Source: Paraburkholderia panacisoli
Lineage (GTDB): Bacteria; Pseudomonadota; Gammaproteobacteria; Burkholderiales; Burkholderiaceae
Length of the DNA: 64,000 nt
Reading direction: 5' to 3'
NCBI RefSeq assembly: GCF_008369935.1
Contig: NZ_VTUZ01000002.1
Span: forward strand, 248,001-312,000
The position numbers and the translations under genes are program-made. Position 1 is the first letter of the stretch; every line of letters begins with the position of its first letter. Positions 40,070 through 49,292 of the stretch are shown here, piece after piece. The notes beneath the pieces were generated by a model. It did not search any database. It saw only the letters and a program-made list of their open reading frames with translations, and was not told where the DNA came from.

Positions 40070-41095
40070 TCACTTCTTGTCGACGATGATCTGATCGAAC
40101 GTTCCGCCATCGGAGAAATGCGTCTGTTGCGCTTTCTGCCAGCTGCCGAACATCTCTTCGACGGTGAACGTCCTGATCGGCTTGAACTCCGTCGCATGCT
40201 TGGCCAGCACGTTCTTGTCGCGCGGACGCAGATGATGCTGCGCGATGATTTCCTGCGCGGCCGGCGACCACAGATAGTCGAGATACGCCTGCGCCTCTTT
40301 GCGCGTGCCCCGTTTGTCGACCACCTTGTCGACGATCGACACCGGCGGCGCCGCCAGCAGGCTCACCGACGGATACACCGCTTCGAAGCTGTCCGCGCCC
40401 ACGCCCGAGGCGATCAACGAGACTTCGTTTTCGAACGTCACCAGCACGTCGCCGATGCCGCGTTGCGTGAACGTGGTCGTCGCTCCGCGGCCGCCCGTAT
40501 CGAGCACCGGCACGTTCCTGAAGATCGCCTTTTCGAAGTCGAGCGCCTGCGCGTCGGTGCCGCCGTGCTGCTTGCGATAACCCCACGCGGCCAGATACGC
40601 ATAGCGTCCGTTACCCGAGGTCTTCGGATTGGCGATCACCACCTGCACGCCGGGCTTCGCGAGATCGTCCCAATCCTTGATGTGCTTCGGGTTGCCCTTG
40701 CGCACGAGGAACACCATCGTGGTGGTGTACGGCGCGCTGTCGTCCGGCAAACGCGCTCGCCAGTTGGCCGGCACGAGTTGGCCCTTTTCGGCGAGCAGAT
40801 CGATGTCGTTGGGCTGGTTCATCGTCACGACATCGGCCTGCAGACCTTGCAGCACCGACAATGCCTGCGCGCTCGACGCGCCATGCGACTGGCGGATCGC
40901 CACGCTCTCGCCGCTCTTCTGCTTGTATGCCGCGATGAAGTTCGCGTTGATGTCCTTGTACAGCTCGCGCGTCACGTCGTACGACACGTTGAGCAACGAC
41001 GCGTCGGCATGCGCCGTCGACACAGTGCCCAGCGCGAGCGTGATTGCCGTCATGCCGGCTGCCAGCCAGCGCGATGTCCCCGTTTTGCCTGCCAT
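40070..41095 (-). CDS. sbp: Periplasmic sulfate-binding protein
   Basis: 341 residues from the ATG at 41095, preceded by GGGCGGGACAA; an upstream in-frame GTG at 41131 was judged less likely because the signal peptide (MAGKTGTSRWLAAGMTAITLALGTVSTAHA) would then lie far from the N-terminus. The mature protein begins DASLLNVSYDVTRELYKDIN and has the sulfate-site motifs SHGASSAQALSVLQG and NPKTSGNGRYAYLAAWGY. It binds sulfate or thiosulfate in the periplasm for the CysTWA permease, whose genes are not in this window. Confidence 0.92.
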   Translation of the reverse strand: MAGKTGTSRWLAAGMTAITLALGTVSTAHADASLLNVSYDVTRELYKDINANFIAAYKQKSGESVAIRQSHGASSAQALSVLQGLQADVVTMNQPNDIDLLAEKGQLVPANWRARLPDDSAPYTTTMVFLVRKGNPKHIKDWDDLAKPGVQVVIANPKTSGNGRYAYLAAWGYRKQHGGTDAQALDFEKAIFRNVPVLDTGGRGATTTFTQRGIGDVLVTFENEVSLIASGVGADSFEAVYPSVSLLAAPPVSIVDKVVDKRGTRKEAQAYLDYLWSPAAQEIIAQHHLRPRDKNVLAKHATEFKPIRTFTVEEMFGSWQKAQQTHFSDGGTFDQIIVDKK

Positions 41096-41262
41096 TTTGT
41101 CCCGCCCGTTTTTGATGAATTCCGTGGCCACATCAGCGTGCGGCGTGAAGCGCGATTCTAACGGATCGCTTTCCGGGCCAGCGGCGCGCGTCGTGCCCGC
41201 TCACGCTGCGCATGCGTTGCGCGCAAGACTCGCATGACAGGCCGCACGCCGCGTCACATCGC

Positions 41263-41865
41263 TCACACGAACGCGGGCTGCGCGGCCTCGAACGCCTCTT
41301 CGCGAAAGCGCAGCGGTGCCGCGCAATGCACGAGCGTATCGATGAAATACTTGGCGCGCGGCCACGGGCCGAAACCGGCCGCGGTGTTGATATGCCCCGC
41401 GTCGCCGAGATTGACGAACGCACTGCCGAACCGCTGCGCGAGATCGCGCGCACCGGCGAGCGGCATCCACGGATCGGTTTCGCTGCCGATCAGGATTGAC
41501 GGCACGCCGAGACGGCGCGCGTCGAACGGTCCCGTGAATGCGAATTTCCGCGGGCTCGCGGGCGCCACGAACAGCACGCCGACCACATCGTTCGCATACG
41601 ACGCCTGCTGCAACGCATGCGCGGCCGCGAGGCAGCCGAAGCTATGCGCGGCCAGCACGAACGGCCCGCGCTCGCGTGCGAGCAGATCGCGCAGCGACTG
41701 TGCCCAGCGCGTGACATCCGGCGCATCCCAGTCGGCCTGTTCGACCCGCAGCGAGCGCGCGAACTGCCGCTCCAGCCATGATTGCCAGTGCGCGCCCTCA
41801 CTGCCGTGCAAGCCGGGAACGGTGACGAGCCGTGGCGGCCATGTCGATCTGGTGCATGAAAGCAT
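41263..41865 (-). CDS. Small serine hydrolase (RBBP9/YdeN family)
   Basis: 200 residues from the ATG at 41865, which has a GAGG site just upstream; a longer start is open up to 41928. The nucleophile is S75 in AAHSFGCLA; Asp and His follow in LIGSETDPWMPL and LGDAGHINTAAGFGPW. The conserved opening VTVPGLHGSEGAHWQSWLER marks this family. These are small cytoplasmic alpha/beta hydrolases of uncertain substrate. It is on the minus strand, ~165 bases upstream of the sulfate-binding protein gene. Confidence 0.85.
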   Translation of the reverse strand: MLSCTRSTWPPRLVTVPGLHGSEGAHWQSWLERQFARSLRVEQADWDAPDVTRWAQSLRDLLARERGPFVLAAHSFGCLAAAHALQQASYANDVVGVLFVAPASPRKFAFTGPFDARRLGVPSILIGSETDPWMPLAGARDLAQRFGSAFVNLGDAGHINTAAGFGPWPRAKYFIDTLVHCAAPLRFREEAFEAAQPAFV

Positions 41866-42090
41866 AGGTGCCTCATCGCGGGAATCCGGGCAGCCATTGT
41901 CTCGCCGCGAGCCTGACGAACGAACCAAGTTTTTGTGCTTTGGTTATGGCTCGGCGCGTGAGCCAATGCGGTGGCCAACACGGCCTGGCTCTGCGGGCAC
42001 GTGGACCCAAGTCCCGCACGCCCGTGCGCAAGCGCGCGCGATCCGTGTCGAAAAAGTAGAATGAAGCCTATCCATAGAGGAGGAGGCCTC

Positions 42091-42183
42091 ATGCAGCAAG
42101 CGTCGTCAGAAGCGCCGCAGCCGTCGCGACGTGGCTTCCTCGTCACCCGACCCGACAACACAGGCGCTTTTCGGACCGTATGA
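42091..42183 (+). CDS. Short leader ORF upstream of ghrA (30 codons)
   Basis: The ATG at 42091 is preceded by GAGGAGGAGGCCTC, one of the strongest ribosome binding sites in the window. The frame encodes 30 residues (MQQASSEAPQPSRRG...) and stops with TGA inside the ghrA start, giving an ATGA overlap. ghrA itself has no clear ribosome binding site. This layout suggests that translating the leader delivers ribosomes to ghrA. The peptide has no recognised family. Confidence 0.5.
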   Translation: MQQASSEAPQPSRRGFLVTRPDNTGAFRTV

Positions 42184-43121
42184 AAATCCTCTTTTACATG
42201 CCGCATGCCGACGCCGCCGCGTGGTTGCACGACTTCGCCCGCGCGCTGCCCGAGGCCGATCTGCGCGAATGGCAACCGGGCGACACCGCACCCGCCGATT
42301 TCGCGGTCGTGTGGCGTCCGCCGCATGAGATGCTGGCCGGCCGCGACGACCTGCGCGCCATTTTCAATCTTGGCGCGGGCGTCGACGCGATCCTCGCGCT
42401 CGAACACGAACGGCCCGGCACGCTGCCGCGCAACGCCCAGTTGATCCGCCTCGAAGACACCGGCATGGGTCCGCAAATGGCCGAGTACGTGACGCACGCG
42501 GTGCTGCGTTACCTGCGCCGTTTCGACGAATATCAGGCGCTGCAAAACGAACGCCGCTGGCACGTGCTCGATCCGCATCAGCGCGAAACCTTCACGGTCG
42601 GCGTGCTCGGTCTGGGCGTGCTCGGCGCTCAGGTGGCGCAAGCGGTCGCGGCGTTCGGCATGCCGGTGCGCGGCTACAGCCGAGGCGCGCGGCAAATCGA
42701 CGGCATCACCACGTTTGCCGGCGCGGCGCAGTTCGACGCGTTTCTCGACGGCGTGAAGGTGCTGGTGAATCTGCTGCCGCATACGCCGGATACGCGCGAC
42801 GTGCTGAACGCGCGGACCTTTTCGAAACTCGCGCGCGGCGCGTATCTGATCAACGTCGCGCGCGGCGGCCATCTGGTCGAAGCGGATCTGCTCGACGCGC
42901 TCGCGAGCGGCCAGCTCGCCGCCGCCACGCTCGACGTGTTCCGCGAAGAGCCGCTGCCCGACGATCATCCGTTCTGGCAGGCGCCGCGCATCACGATCAC
43001 ACCGCACATGTCCGCGTTGACGCTGCGTGAAGAAAGCGTCGAACAGGTCGCTCGGAAAATCGAAGCGCTCATGCGGGGCGAGACCGTCGGCGGCGTGGTG
43101 AGTCTCGAACGCGGCTACTGA
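42180..43121 (+). CDS. ghrA: Glyoxylate/hydroxypyruvate reductase A
   Basis: 313 residues of the D-isomer-specific 2-hydroxyacid dehydrogenase family. Dinucleotide motif GVLGLGVLGAQVA with GLGVLG at 144-149; catalytic Arg in INVARGGHLVEADLL; Glu in DVFREEPLP; His in TPHMSALT near 280. The N-terminus MKILFYMPHADAAAW and FNLGAGVDAI are those of GhrA. It reduces glyoxylate to glycolate and hydroxypyruvate to glycerate with NADPH in the cytoplasm. It is followed 65 bases later by HMG-CoA lyase on the same strand and is preceded by a coupled leader ORF. Confidence 0.9.
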   Translation: MKILFYMPHADAAAWLHDFARALPEADLREWQPGDTAPADFAVVWRPPHEMLAGRDDLRAIFNLGAGVDAILALEHERPGTLPRNAQLIRLEDTGMGPQMAEYVTHAVLRYLRRFDEYQALQNERRWHVLDPHQRETFTVGVLGLGVLGAQVAQAVAAFGMPVRGYSRGARQIDGITTFAGAAQFDAFLDGVKVLVNLLPHTPDTRDVLNARTFSKLARGAYLINVARGGHLVEADLLDALASGQLAAATLDVFREEPLPDDHPFWQAPRITITPHMSALTLREESVEQVARKIEALMRGETVGGVVSLERGY

Positions 43122-43186
43122 TGTGATTGAACCGAACTGAACAAGCGAACTGAAAAAGCGCCGCCTCGCGCGGCAGGAGACAGATC

Positions 43187-44113
43187 ATGGCCTTACCGCA
43201 GCAAGTGAAAATCGTCGAAGTCGGTCCGCGCGACGGACTGCAGAACGAAAAAGACTTCGTGCCGACCGCGACCAAGATCGAGTTGATCAACCGTTTGGCC
43301 GCGGCGGGTTTCCGCAATGTCGAGGCGGCCTCGTTCGTATCGCCGAAATGGGTGCCGCAGATGGCCGACGGCGCCGACGTGATGGCCGGTATCGAACGCC
43401 GGCCGGGGACGATCTACTCGGTGCTGACGCCGAACCTGCGCGGCTTCGAAGGCGCGCTCGCCGCGCGTGCCGACGAGATCGTGATCTTCGGCGCCGCCAG
43501 CGAAGCGTTTTCGCAGAAGAACATCAATTGCAGCATCGCGGAAAGCATCGATCGATTCGCGCCGGTCGCAGCGGCCGCCAAACAACATGGCGTGCGGATT
43601 CGCGGCAGCGTGTCGTGCTCGCTCGGCTGTCCGTATCAGGGCGAGGTGCCGGTCGCGTCGGTGGTGGATGTGGTCGAACGCTTCGCGGCGCTCGGCTGCG
43701 ATGAAATCGATATCGCCGATACGATCGGCGTGGGCACTGCGAAGCGCACCCGCGAAGTGTTCGAAGCGGTGACCCGTGTGTTTCCGCGCGAGCGCCTGTC
43801 CGGCCACTTCCACGACACCTACGGCCAGGCGCTCGCGAACATCTACGCGGCGTTGCAGGAAGGCATCGAGATCTATCACGCGTCGGTGGCGGGGCTGGGC
43901 GGCTGCCCGTATGCGAAGGGTGCGACCGGCAACGTCGCCACCGAAGACGTGCTGTATCTGATGAACGGTCTCGGCATCGAGACCGGCATCGATCTCGCGC
44001 AGGTCGTGGCGATCGGCGATTTCATCTCGACGCAGATCGGCCGTCCCAACGTGTCGCGCGCCGGTAAAGCGCTGCTCGCCAAGGCGCGCAGTGACGCGGC
44101 GAACTGCGCTTGA
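43187..44113 (+). CDS. Hydroxymethylglutaryl-CoA lyase
   Basis: 308 residues with the DRE-TIM metallolyase fold. Conserved VGPRDGLQNEK (R15, D16), the metal site HFHDTYGQALAN and the active-site loop GLGGCPYAKGATGNVATED with C240. It cleaves HMG-CoA to acetoacetate and acetyl-CoA in leucine degradation. A CAGGAGACAGATC ribosome binding site precedes the start. The other leucine catabolic genes are not adjacent, so it is placed with ghrA rather than in a liu operon. Confidence 0.93.
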   Translation: MALPQQVKIVEVGPRDGLQNEKDFVPTATKIELINRLAAAGFRNVEAASFVSPKWVPQMADGADVMAGIERRPGTIYSVLTPNLRGFEGALAARADEIVIFGAASEAFSQKNINCSIAESIDRFAPVAAAAKQHGVRIRGSVSCSLGCPYQGEVPVASVVDVVERFAALGCDEIDIADTIGVGTAKRTREVFEAVTRVFPRERLSGHFHDTYGQALANIYAALQEGIEIYHASVAGLGGCPYAKGATGNVATEDVLYLMNGLGIETGIDLAQVVAIGDFISTQIGRPNVSRAGKALLAKARSDAANCA

Positions 44114-44198
44114 GCGTATCCCGGCGCATCGAGGCGTGTCTGGATTTCACCAGCCTCGCTCATCGAACCCATTCAACTATCAATCAGGACCTGAAGCG

Positions 44199-44720
44199 AT
44201 GACCGACCACGTGTCCCTCGAATCCGACGATCTCACCGTGTTGCCCGACTCGGCACGCCGCGTCGCGCTGTTGTTGCGCGAACGTGGTCACGCCGGGCGA
44301 GTCGTGATGTTGCCGGAGACCGGCAAGACTTCCGCCGAAGCCGCCGCTGGACTCGGCTGCTCGGTCGCGCAGATCGCCAAGTCGATCCTGTTTCGCCGCC
44401 GCGACGACGATGCGCCGGTGCTGGTGATCGCGAGCGGCGCGAATCGCGTCGACGAAAAGAAGGTGGCCGCGCAGGTCGGCGAGATCGGCCGGGCTGACGC
44501 GAAATTCGTCCGCGAAAAAACCGGCTATGCGATTGGCGGGGTCTGTCCGATCGGTCACGCCACTGAGCCGGTCACGCTGATCGACGCCGACCTGCTCGTG
44601 CTCGACAGCCTGTGGGCCGCCGCGGGGCATCCGCATGCGGTGTTCAATCTGACGGCGCAGGAGTTGATCGCATTGACGGGCGCACCGGTCGTGGACGTGG
44701 CGTTGCGCGAAACGGCGTGA
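44199..44720 (+). CDS. YbaK/aminoacyl-tRNA deacylase domain protein
   Basis: 173 residues from the ATG at 44199. The YbaK fold is marked by [24 protein letters not shown] (with the conserved Lys), [22 protein letters not shown] and the C-terminal [14 protein letters not shown]. These proteins hydrolyse mischarged tRNAs (Ala/Cys on tRNA-Pro and related). It lies 85 bases after the HMG-CoA lyase gene and 4 bases before the DUF1289 gene. Confidence 0.87.
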   Translation: MTDHVSLESDDLTVLPDSARRVALLLRERGHAGRVVMLPETGKTSAEAAAGLGCSVAQIAKSILFRRRDDDAPVLVIASGANRVDEKKVAAQVGEIGRADAKFVREKTGYAIGGVCPIGHATEPVTLIDADLLVLDSLWAAAGHPHAVFNLTAQELIALTGAPVVDVALRETA

Positions 44721-44724
44721 CGCG

Positions 44725-44952
44725 ATGACCGCCCGTATGGATCACGCAGACGAACACGGCGCCGTGTTGTCGCCCTGCATCGGCGTGTGCGCGATGGATG
44801 CATCGACCGGCTGGTGCGAAGGGTGCCTGCGCACCATCGACGAGATCGCCGGCTGGTCGCTGTTCGACGACGACGAGAAGCGCGCGGTATGGGACGCCAT
44901 CGAGCTACGCCACGCGCAGTGCATGGCGAACCAGACAAAGGTGAAGCGATGA
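44725..44952 (+). CDS. DUF1289 small Cys-rich protein
   Basis: 75 residues. The family core [29 protein letters not shown] carries four Cys (CxxxC and CxxC) that probably bind a metal. It is found widely in proteobacteria, with unknown role. The stop overlaps the next start (ATGA), so it is translationally coupled to the MaoC gene, and it lies only 4 bases from the YbaK gene upstream. Confidence 0.85.
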   Translation: MTARMDHADEHGAVLSPCIGVCAMDASTGWCEGCLRTIDEIAGWSLFDDDEKRAVWDAIELRHAQCMANQTKVKR

Positions 44953-45422
44953 ACGCGCCGCCGCGCATCGTCACGATCGGCGAGACGTTCAGCTCGATGT
45001 TCGAGTTGTCGGCGGACTCGGTGAAATCGTTCGCGACGCTCGTCAACGATCTCAACCCGCTACACCACGACGAGACCTATGCCGCGCAAAGCCGCTTCGG
45101 CGGTCTGATCGCGTCCGGCACGCAGCCAAGCGCGCATTTCATGGCGCTGCTGGCGACGCATTTCTCGACCTACGCGCAACCGCTCGGCCTCGAGTTCGAT
45201 ATCAAGCTAAAGAAGGCCGTCCATGCGCACGACTCGCTGACCATCCGCTGGCGCGTGCGTGACGCTTACTGGAAGCCGAGCCTGAACGGCGATCTGACGC
45301 ATCTCGAAGGCACTGTCGTGAACCAGCACGGCGAGACGGTGTTGACAGGCAGTTCGACCATTCTCGTGATGCCGAAGCCCGAAGCGTCCACGCACGCGAA
45401 CGCGCAGGTCCGTGCGCCATGA
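44949..45422 (+). CDS. MaoC-like (R)-specific enoyl-CoA hydratase
   Basis: 157 residues, single hot-dog domain. The catalytic Asp and His are in [15 protein letters not shown] (about 31-45), followed by [17 protein letters not shown]. Such enzymes hydrate enoyl-CoA to (R)-3-hydroxyacyl-CoA, which can feed PHA synthesis, or act on branched or bile-type acyl-CoA. It starts in the stop of the DUF1289 gene and its own stop overlaps the MBL-fold gene, both by ATGA. Confidence 0.83.
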   Translation: MNAPPRIVTIGETFSSMFELSADSVKSFATLVNDLNPLHHDETYAAQSRFGGLIASGTQPSAHFMALLATHFSTYAQPLGLEFDIKLKKAVHAHDSLTIRWRVRDAYWKPSLNGDLTHLEGTVVNQHGETVLTGSSTILVMPKPEASTHANAQVRAP

Positions 45423-46339
45423 TCGCGCTGCCGGAGTCGATCCGGGTCTTCGAACGCGGCTGGCTTTCGTCGAACAACGTGCTCCTGGTCGACGACGCCT
45501 GCGCCGCGCTCGTCGACACCGGCTATGCAACGCATGCGCCGCAAACGCTCGCGCTGCTGCGACAAACGCTCGGCGCGCGGCCGCTCGATCTGATCGTCAA
45601 CACGCATCTGCATTCTGACCATTGCGGCGGCAATGCGCTGTTGCAGGCGGCGTGGCCGTGCCGCACTGTGATTCCCGCATCCGAAGCCGACGCCGTGCGC
45701 GACTGGGACGAAGCGCGCCTCACCTTTCGCGCGACTGGTCAAACCTGCGAGCGCTTCAGCTTCACCGGCACGATTGCGCCCGGCGCGCAATTGCGGCTCG
45801 GCGCGCTGGACTGGCAGGTACTCGGCGCGCCCGGCCACGATCCGCATTCGCTGATGCTGTACTGCGCGCACGAGCGCATCCTGATCAGCGCGGACGCACT
45901 GTGGGAAAACGGCTTCGGTGTAATTTTTCCCGAGCTGGAAGGCGAAAGCGGGTTCGCCGAAGAACAGGCGGTGCTCGACGCGATTGCCGGGCTGGACGTG
46001 CGCCTCGTGATCCCTGGCCATGGTGCGCCGTTCACGAACGTCGAACAGGCGCTTGAACGGGCCTTTTCGCGCGTCGCGTGGCTGCGCGCCGATCCCGCGC
46101 GCAACGCGAGAAACGCGTTGAAGGTGCTGATCGTGTTCAAGCTGCTCGAAATCCGCGCGATCAGTTTCGACACGCTGCTGCAAATGCTCGACGACGCCGC
46201 CGTGATGCGCGCCGCGGCGTCGATGCTCAAGCCGCGTGGCGAATGGCCTGCGCTGGTGAAGGATATCGTCGGCGAATTGGCGGCGAAAAATGGACCACTG
46301 GAGATGGATGGCACGCGGATCATCGCGCGCCGGGCGTAG
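45419..46339 (+). CDS. Metallo-beta-lactamase-fold hydrolase
   Basis: 306 residues. The metal motif NTHLHSDHCGG gives H63, H65, D67 and H68; further ligands lie in LGAPGHDPHSLMLY, SADALWENGFG and IPGHGAPF. A C-terminal helical domain (about 215-306) is typical of the family that acts on thioesters or cyclic intermediates. Translationally coupled to MaoC by ATGA, it is the fourth gene of the YbaK-DUF1289-MaoC-MBL run. A thioesterase-like role alongside MaoC is plausible but unproven. Confidence 0.85.
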   Translation: MIALPESIRVFERGWLSSNNVLLVDDACAALVDTGYATHAPQTLALLRQTLGARPLDLIVNTHLHSDHCGGNALLQAAWPCRTVIPASEADAVRDWDEARLTFRATGQTCERFSFTGTIAPGAQLRLGALDWQVLGAPGHDPHSLMLYCAHERILISADALWENGFGVIFPELEGESGFAEEQAVLDAIAGLDVRLVIPGHGAPFTNVEQALERAFSRVAWLRADPARNARNALKVLIVFKLLEIRAISFDTLLQMLDDAAVMRAAASMLKPRGEWPALVKDIVGELAAKNGPLEMDGTRIIARRA

Positions 46340-46713
46340 TGCGCGGGTGCTGATGCGCGCTAGCGCATCAGCTTGTGTGGGAAAGCGTCGTCAGACCCTC
46401 TGCACAAAACGGTGCCACAAAAAGAAAAGCCGCTCGACCATCGAGGCGAGCGGCGGAAATTCTGTCGGACGTGATCAGCGTCGCTATGAATGATACGCGT
46501 GGCGGTTTTTTCACCGCATCGGTGATTTCCCTACAGAAGATTGACACCGCCATTTAAGGCCGCATACACACGGTGTTACGAGACCATGACATCGCGCGGC
46601 TTACGCGCCATTGGTCCGCTCATATGAACGATCGTGCGTAATAGCACCCAATAGCACGCCCAAGTTATTCGGAATCCGTAGCGTTGCTGCTGACCAGATA
46701 AACGCAGCGTTTT
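46340..46713. other. Intergenic region between converging genes
   Basis: About 370 bases. A perfect 10-base stem, GCTGATGCGC/GCGCATCAGC around GCTA, lies at 46349-46372, just after the MBL-fold stop, but lacks a T-run; it may still end transcription. The rest shows no supported gene. Short frames of ~60 codons exist on both strands without family features. Confidence 0.45.
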
Positions 46714-47613
46714 TCACGTCGACGAAAAGCGCTTCTGCGGCACGATCCGCCAGCCGAGATTGACACCCGCGGCTGCCAGCAGAATCAGCACTGCGCCGAG
46801 CACCTGAATCCATGCAAGCGTCTGCCCGAATGCGACGCGATCGACGATGATCGCCACTACCGGATAGATGAACGACAGCGCGCCGGTCATCGAAGTCGGC
46901 AACTTCTGGATCGCGCCGTACAACAGCACATACATGAGCCCGGTATTGACGACGCCAAGCACGACCAGCTCGAGCCACTGCGCACCGCTCGCCGGCAGCG
47001 CGTCGAAGCGCACGAACGGCGCGAGCATCACCACGCCGAGCGAAACCTGGATCAACGCGATCAGATGCGGCGGCGTACCCTTGAGCCGCTTCGTGATGAT
47101 CGACGACACCGCGTACATCGCCGCCGCGCCCACGGCATAAGCGACCCCGACGAGATACTGGCCCGGCACCGCGAGCACCGCTGGCTCGACCTTCACGACG
47201 AACACGAGCCCGATGAACGCGACCACCAGCCACGCTACCGTCGACGCGCTGATACGCTCGCGAAACACCAGCGCGCCGAGCGCGACCAGCATGAAGGGCT
47301 GCGTGTTGTAGACGGCCGTCGCCATCGAGATCGACGCGCGCGAATACGCGGCGAACAGCAACACCCAGTTGATGACGATCGCCGCGCCGCCGAGCAGCGC
47401 GAGGCCGACCATTTGCCACGAGAACAGCCTGCGCCTGAAGAGGCCGAGCACCGCGCACACGAGCGCCAGCGTCGCGCCACCGAAAATGCAGCGGAAAAAC
47501 ACCACGTTGAACGGGCTTTGCTGCGACGACACCACCAGCCAGCCGATGGTGCCGGACATCAGCATCGCCATGCTCATCTCCGCGGCCCCACGGCGAATTT
47601 CATTGGATGCCAT
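46714..47613 (-). CDS. DMT superfamily transporter (EamA type)
   Basis: 299 residues with ten predicted membrane helices in two EamA repeats (about 12-140 and 155-290). The second repeat contains GALSFIYPVVAIIVDRVAFGQT, typical of the family. It is probably an exporter of amino acids or metabolites, proton-driven, in the inner membrane. The gene is divergent from an Lrp/AsnC regulator at 47728, a common pairing for amino-acid exporters, so that regulator likely controls it. Confidence 0.87.
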   Translation of the reverse strand: MASNEIRRGAAEMSMAMLMSGTIGWLVVSSQQSPFNVVFFRCIFGGATLALVCAVLGLFRRRLFSWQMVGLALLGGAAIVINWVLLFAAYSRASISMATAVYNTQPFMLVALGALVFRERISASTVAWLVVAFIGLVFVVKVEPAVLAVPGQYLVGVAYAVGAAAMYAVSSIITKRLKGTPPHLIALIQVSLGVVMLAPFVRFDALPASGAQWLELVVLGVVNTGLMYVLLYGAIQKLPTSMTGALSFIYPVVAIIVDRVAFGQTLAWIQVLGAVLILLAAAGVNLGWRIVPQKRFSST

Positions 47614-47727
47614 GATTCGATCCTCGAATTGATTCCTGCATGACCAGCAGTGTAATTAATCCGATTGCGCGAATACATGACTAAACTTAGGCCATCCGCC
47701 GATGCAACCTAATAATCGAAGGCCATC

Positions 47728-48198
47728 ATGAGCAAACGCCTTGCCACATCCACGCCCGCGTCGCTCGACGACACTGACCGGGCGCTTCTCGCTGCGCTAG
47801 CTGAGGACGCCCGCCAGGCGGTCAGCGAACTGGCGCGCGCGGTAGGACTCTCGGCGCCGAGCACCGCCGAACGCATCCGGCGGCTCGAAGCACAAGGGGT
47901 GATCGAACGCTTCACGGTGCAGATCAATCCACGCGCGCTCGGTTTCACGCTGCAGGCGATCGTGCGCGTGAAGCCCTTACCCGGTCAGTTGCATCTGGTG
48001 GAAGAGGTGATCCGGCGTATTCCGGAGTTTGTCGAATGCGACAAGGTGACCGGCGACGATTGCTTCATCTGCCGCCTGTATCTGCATTCGATCGAGCAAC
48101 TCGACGAGATTCTGTCGAAAGTAACCGAGCGCGCGGAGACCAGCACCGCGATCGTCAAATCGACGCCGGTCGAGCGCCGTCTGCCGCCGCTCGGTTGA
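47728..48198 (+). CDS. Lrp/AsnC family transcriptional regulator
   Basis: 156 residues. N-terminal helix-turn-helix (LDDTDRALLAALAEDARQAVSELARAVGLSAPSTAERIRRLEAQGVI, about 13-60) and a C-terminal RAM effector domain (ARVKPLPGQ to VERRLPPLG). Members respond to amino acids as octamers or dodecamers. Divergent from the DMT exporter with ~115 bases between, it most likely controls that gene and itself. Confidence 0.88.
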   Translation: MSKRLATSTPASLDDTDRALLAALAEDARQAVSELARAVGLSAPSTAERIRRLEAQGVIERFTVQINPRALGFTLQAIVRVKPLPGQLHLVEEVIRRIPEFVECDKVTGDDCFICRLYLHSIEQLDEILSKVTERAETSTAIVKSTPVERRLPPLG

Positions 48199-48252
48199 AC
48201 GACACGCGCCGCCGCGCTCGCGACGGCGCATGAAACCAGCCGCCGAGCGCTG

Positions 48253-49140
48253 CTATTCGACCGCTTCGAAGAACGACAGCATTTCCGCAACCAGTTCGTC
48301 CGGCGCTTCTTCGGGAATGTAATGCCCGCACGACAGCGCACGGCCACTCACGTCGCGCGCCACGTGACGCCATTCGGCGAGCGCGTCGAAGCACTTCTCG
48401 ATCACACCTTTATCGCCCCACAACACGCGAAGTGGACAGCCGATCTTGTTGCCCCGTTCGATGTCGGCACGATCGTGTTCAAGGTCGATGCTCGCCGACG
48501 CGCGGTAGTCCTCGCACATCGCATGCACGGCGCCCGGTTGCGCGAGCGCCGCGCGATAGGCTTCGAGTGCGGCGGGCTCGAACGGCGCCAGGCCTGCATG
48601 GCGACTGCCCATCACCGCATCGACATAAGCGGCCGGGTTTGCGCCGATCAGCGTTTCGGGCAACGGCTCCGGTTGAATCAGGAAGAACCAGTGGAAATAG
48701 TGTGTCGCGAACGTGCGGTCGGTGGCTTCGTACATCGCGAGCGTCGGCGCGATGTCGAGCAGCATCAGACGCTCCACCGCGTCCGCGTGATCCAGTGCCA
48801 TCCGGTGCGCAACGCGCGCGCCGCGATCGTGCGCGCACACGAGGAATTTCGCGAAGCCGAAATGGCGCATCACAGCCACCTGATCAGCCGCCAGCGTGCG
48901 TTTGGAATACGGCATGTGCGTAGCGTCGCCCGGCGGTTTGCCCGACGCGCCATAACCCCGCAGATCGGTCGCGATGACGGTAAAGTGTGCCGCCAGTTGC
49001 GCGGCGCAGCGCTGCCAGATCAGATGCGACTCCGGATGACCGTGCAACAGCAACAAAGGCGGCCCTGCTCCGCCCTTCACTCCAAAAATATCGACATCGC
49101 CCACGGCGACGCGAAAGGGCGTGAAATTCTCGAAGGCCAT
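48253..49140 (-). CDS. Haloacetate (fluoroacetate) dehalogenase-type alpha/beta hydrolase
   Basis: 295 residues from the ATG at 49140; a longer reading starts at 49263 but lacks a ribosome binding site. The catalytic residues match those reported for fluoroacetate dehalogenase RPA1163 at nearly identical spacing: nucleophile D105 in HDRGAR (with R106 and R109), acid D129, halide-pocket H150 and W151 in FHWFFLIQP, Y212, and base H273 in CGHYIPEEAP. This family hydrolyses carbon-halogen bonds of small haloacids in the cytoplasm. Activity on fluoroacetate specifically is inferred. The gene is divergent from a nitronate monooxygenase. Confidence 0.85.
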   Translation of the reverse strand: MAFENFTPFRVAVGDVDIFGVKGGAGPPLLLLHGHPESHLIWQRCAAQLAAHFTVIATDLRGYGASGKPPGDATHMPYSKRTLAADQVAVMRHFGFAKFLVCAHDRGARVAHRMALDHADAVERLMLLDIAPTLAMYEATDRTFATHYFHWFFLIQPEPLPETLIGANPAAYVDAVMGSRHAGLAPFEPAALEAYRAALAQPGAVHAMCEDYRASASIDLEHDRADIERGNKIGCPLRVLWGDKGVIEKCFDALAEWRHVARDVSGRALSCGHYIPEEAPDELVAEMLSFFEAVE

Positions 49141-49292
49141 GGCGTCTCTCTCTCTTTTGTCATTTGTGAGTGACTGCATTGTAGAAGCCCCAAATGCATG
49201 CACGGGGTGGGATATCCCACGCAAGCATAGAACCTGAACACTCCTTCCAACCGTTCGAAACAAAGCCGCCAGCGCGAAACTCGCGCTTCACC

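Noticed and set aside
41095-41131. Upstream in-frame GTG as start of the sulfate-binding protein
   Set aside because: It would push the signal peptide away from the N-terminus; the ATG at 41095 has a better ribosome binding site.
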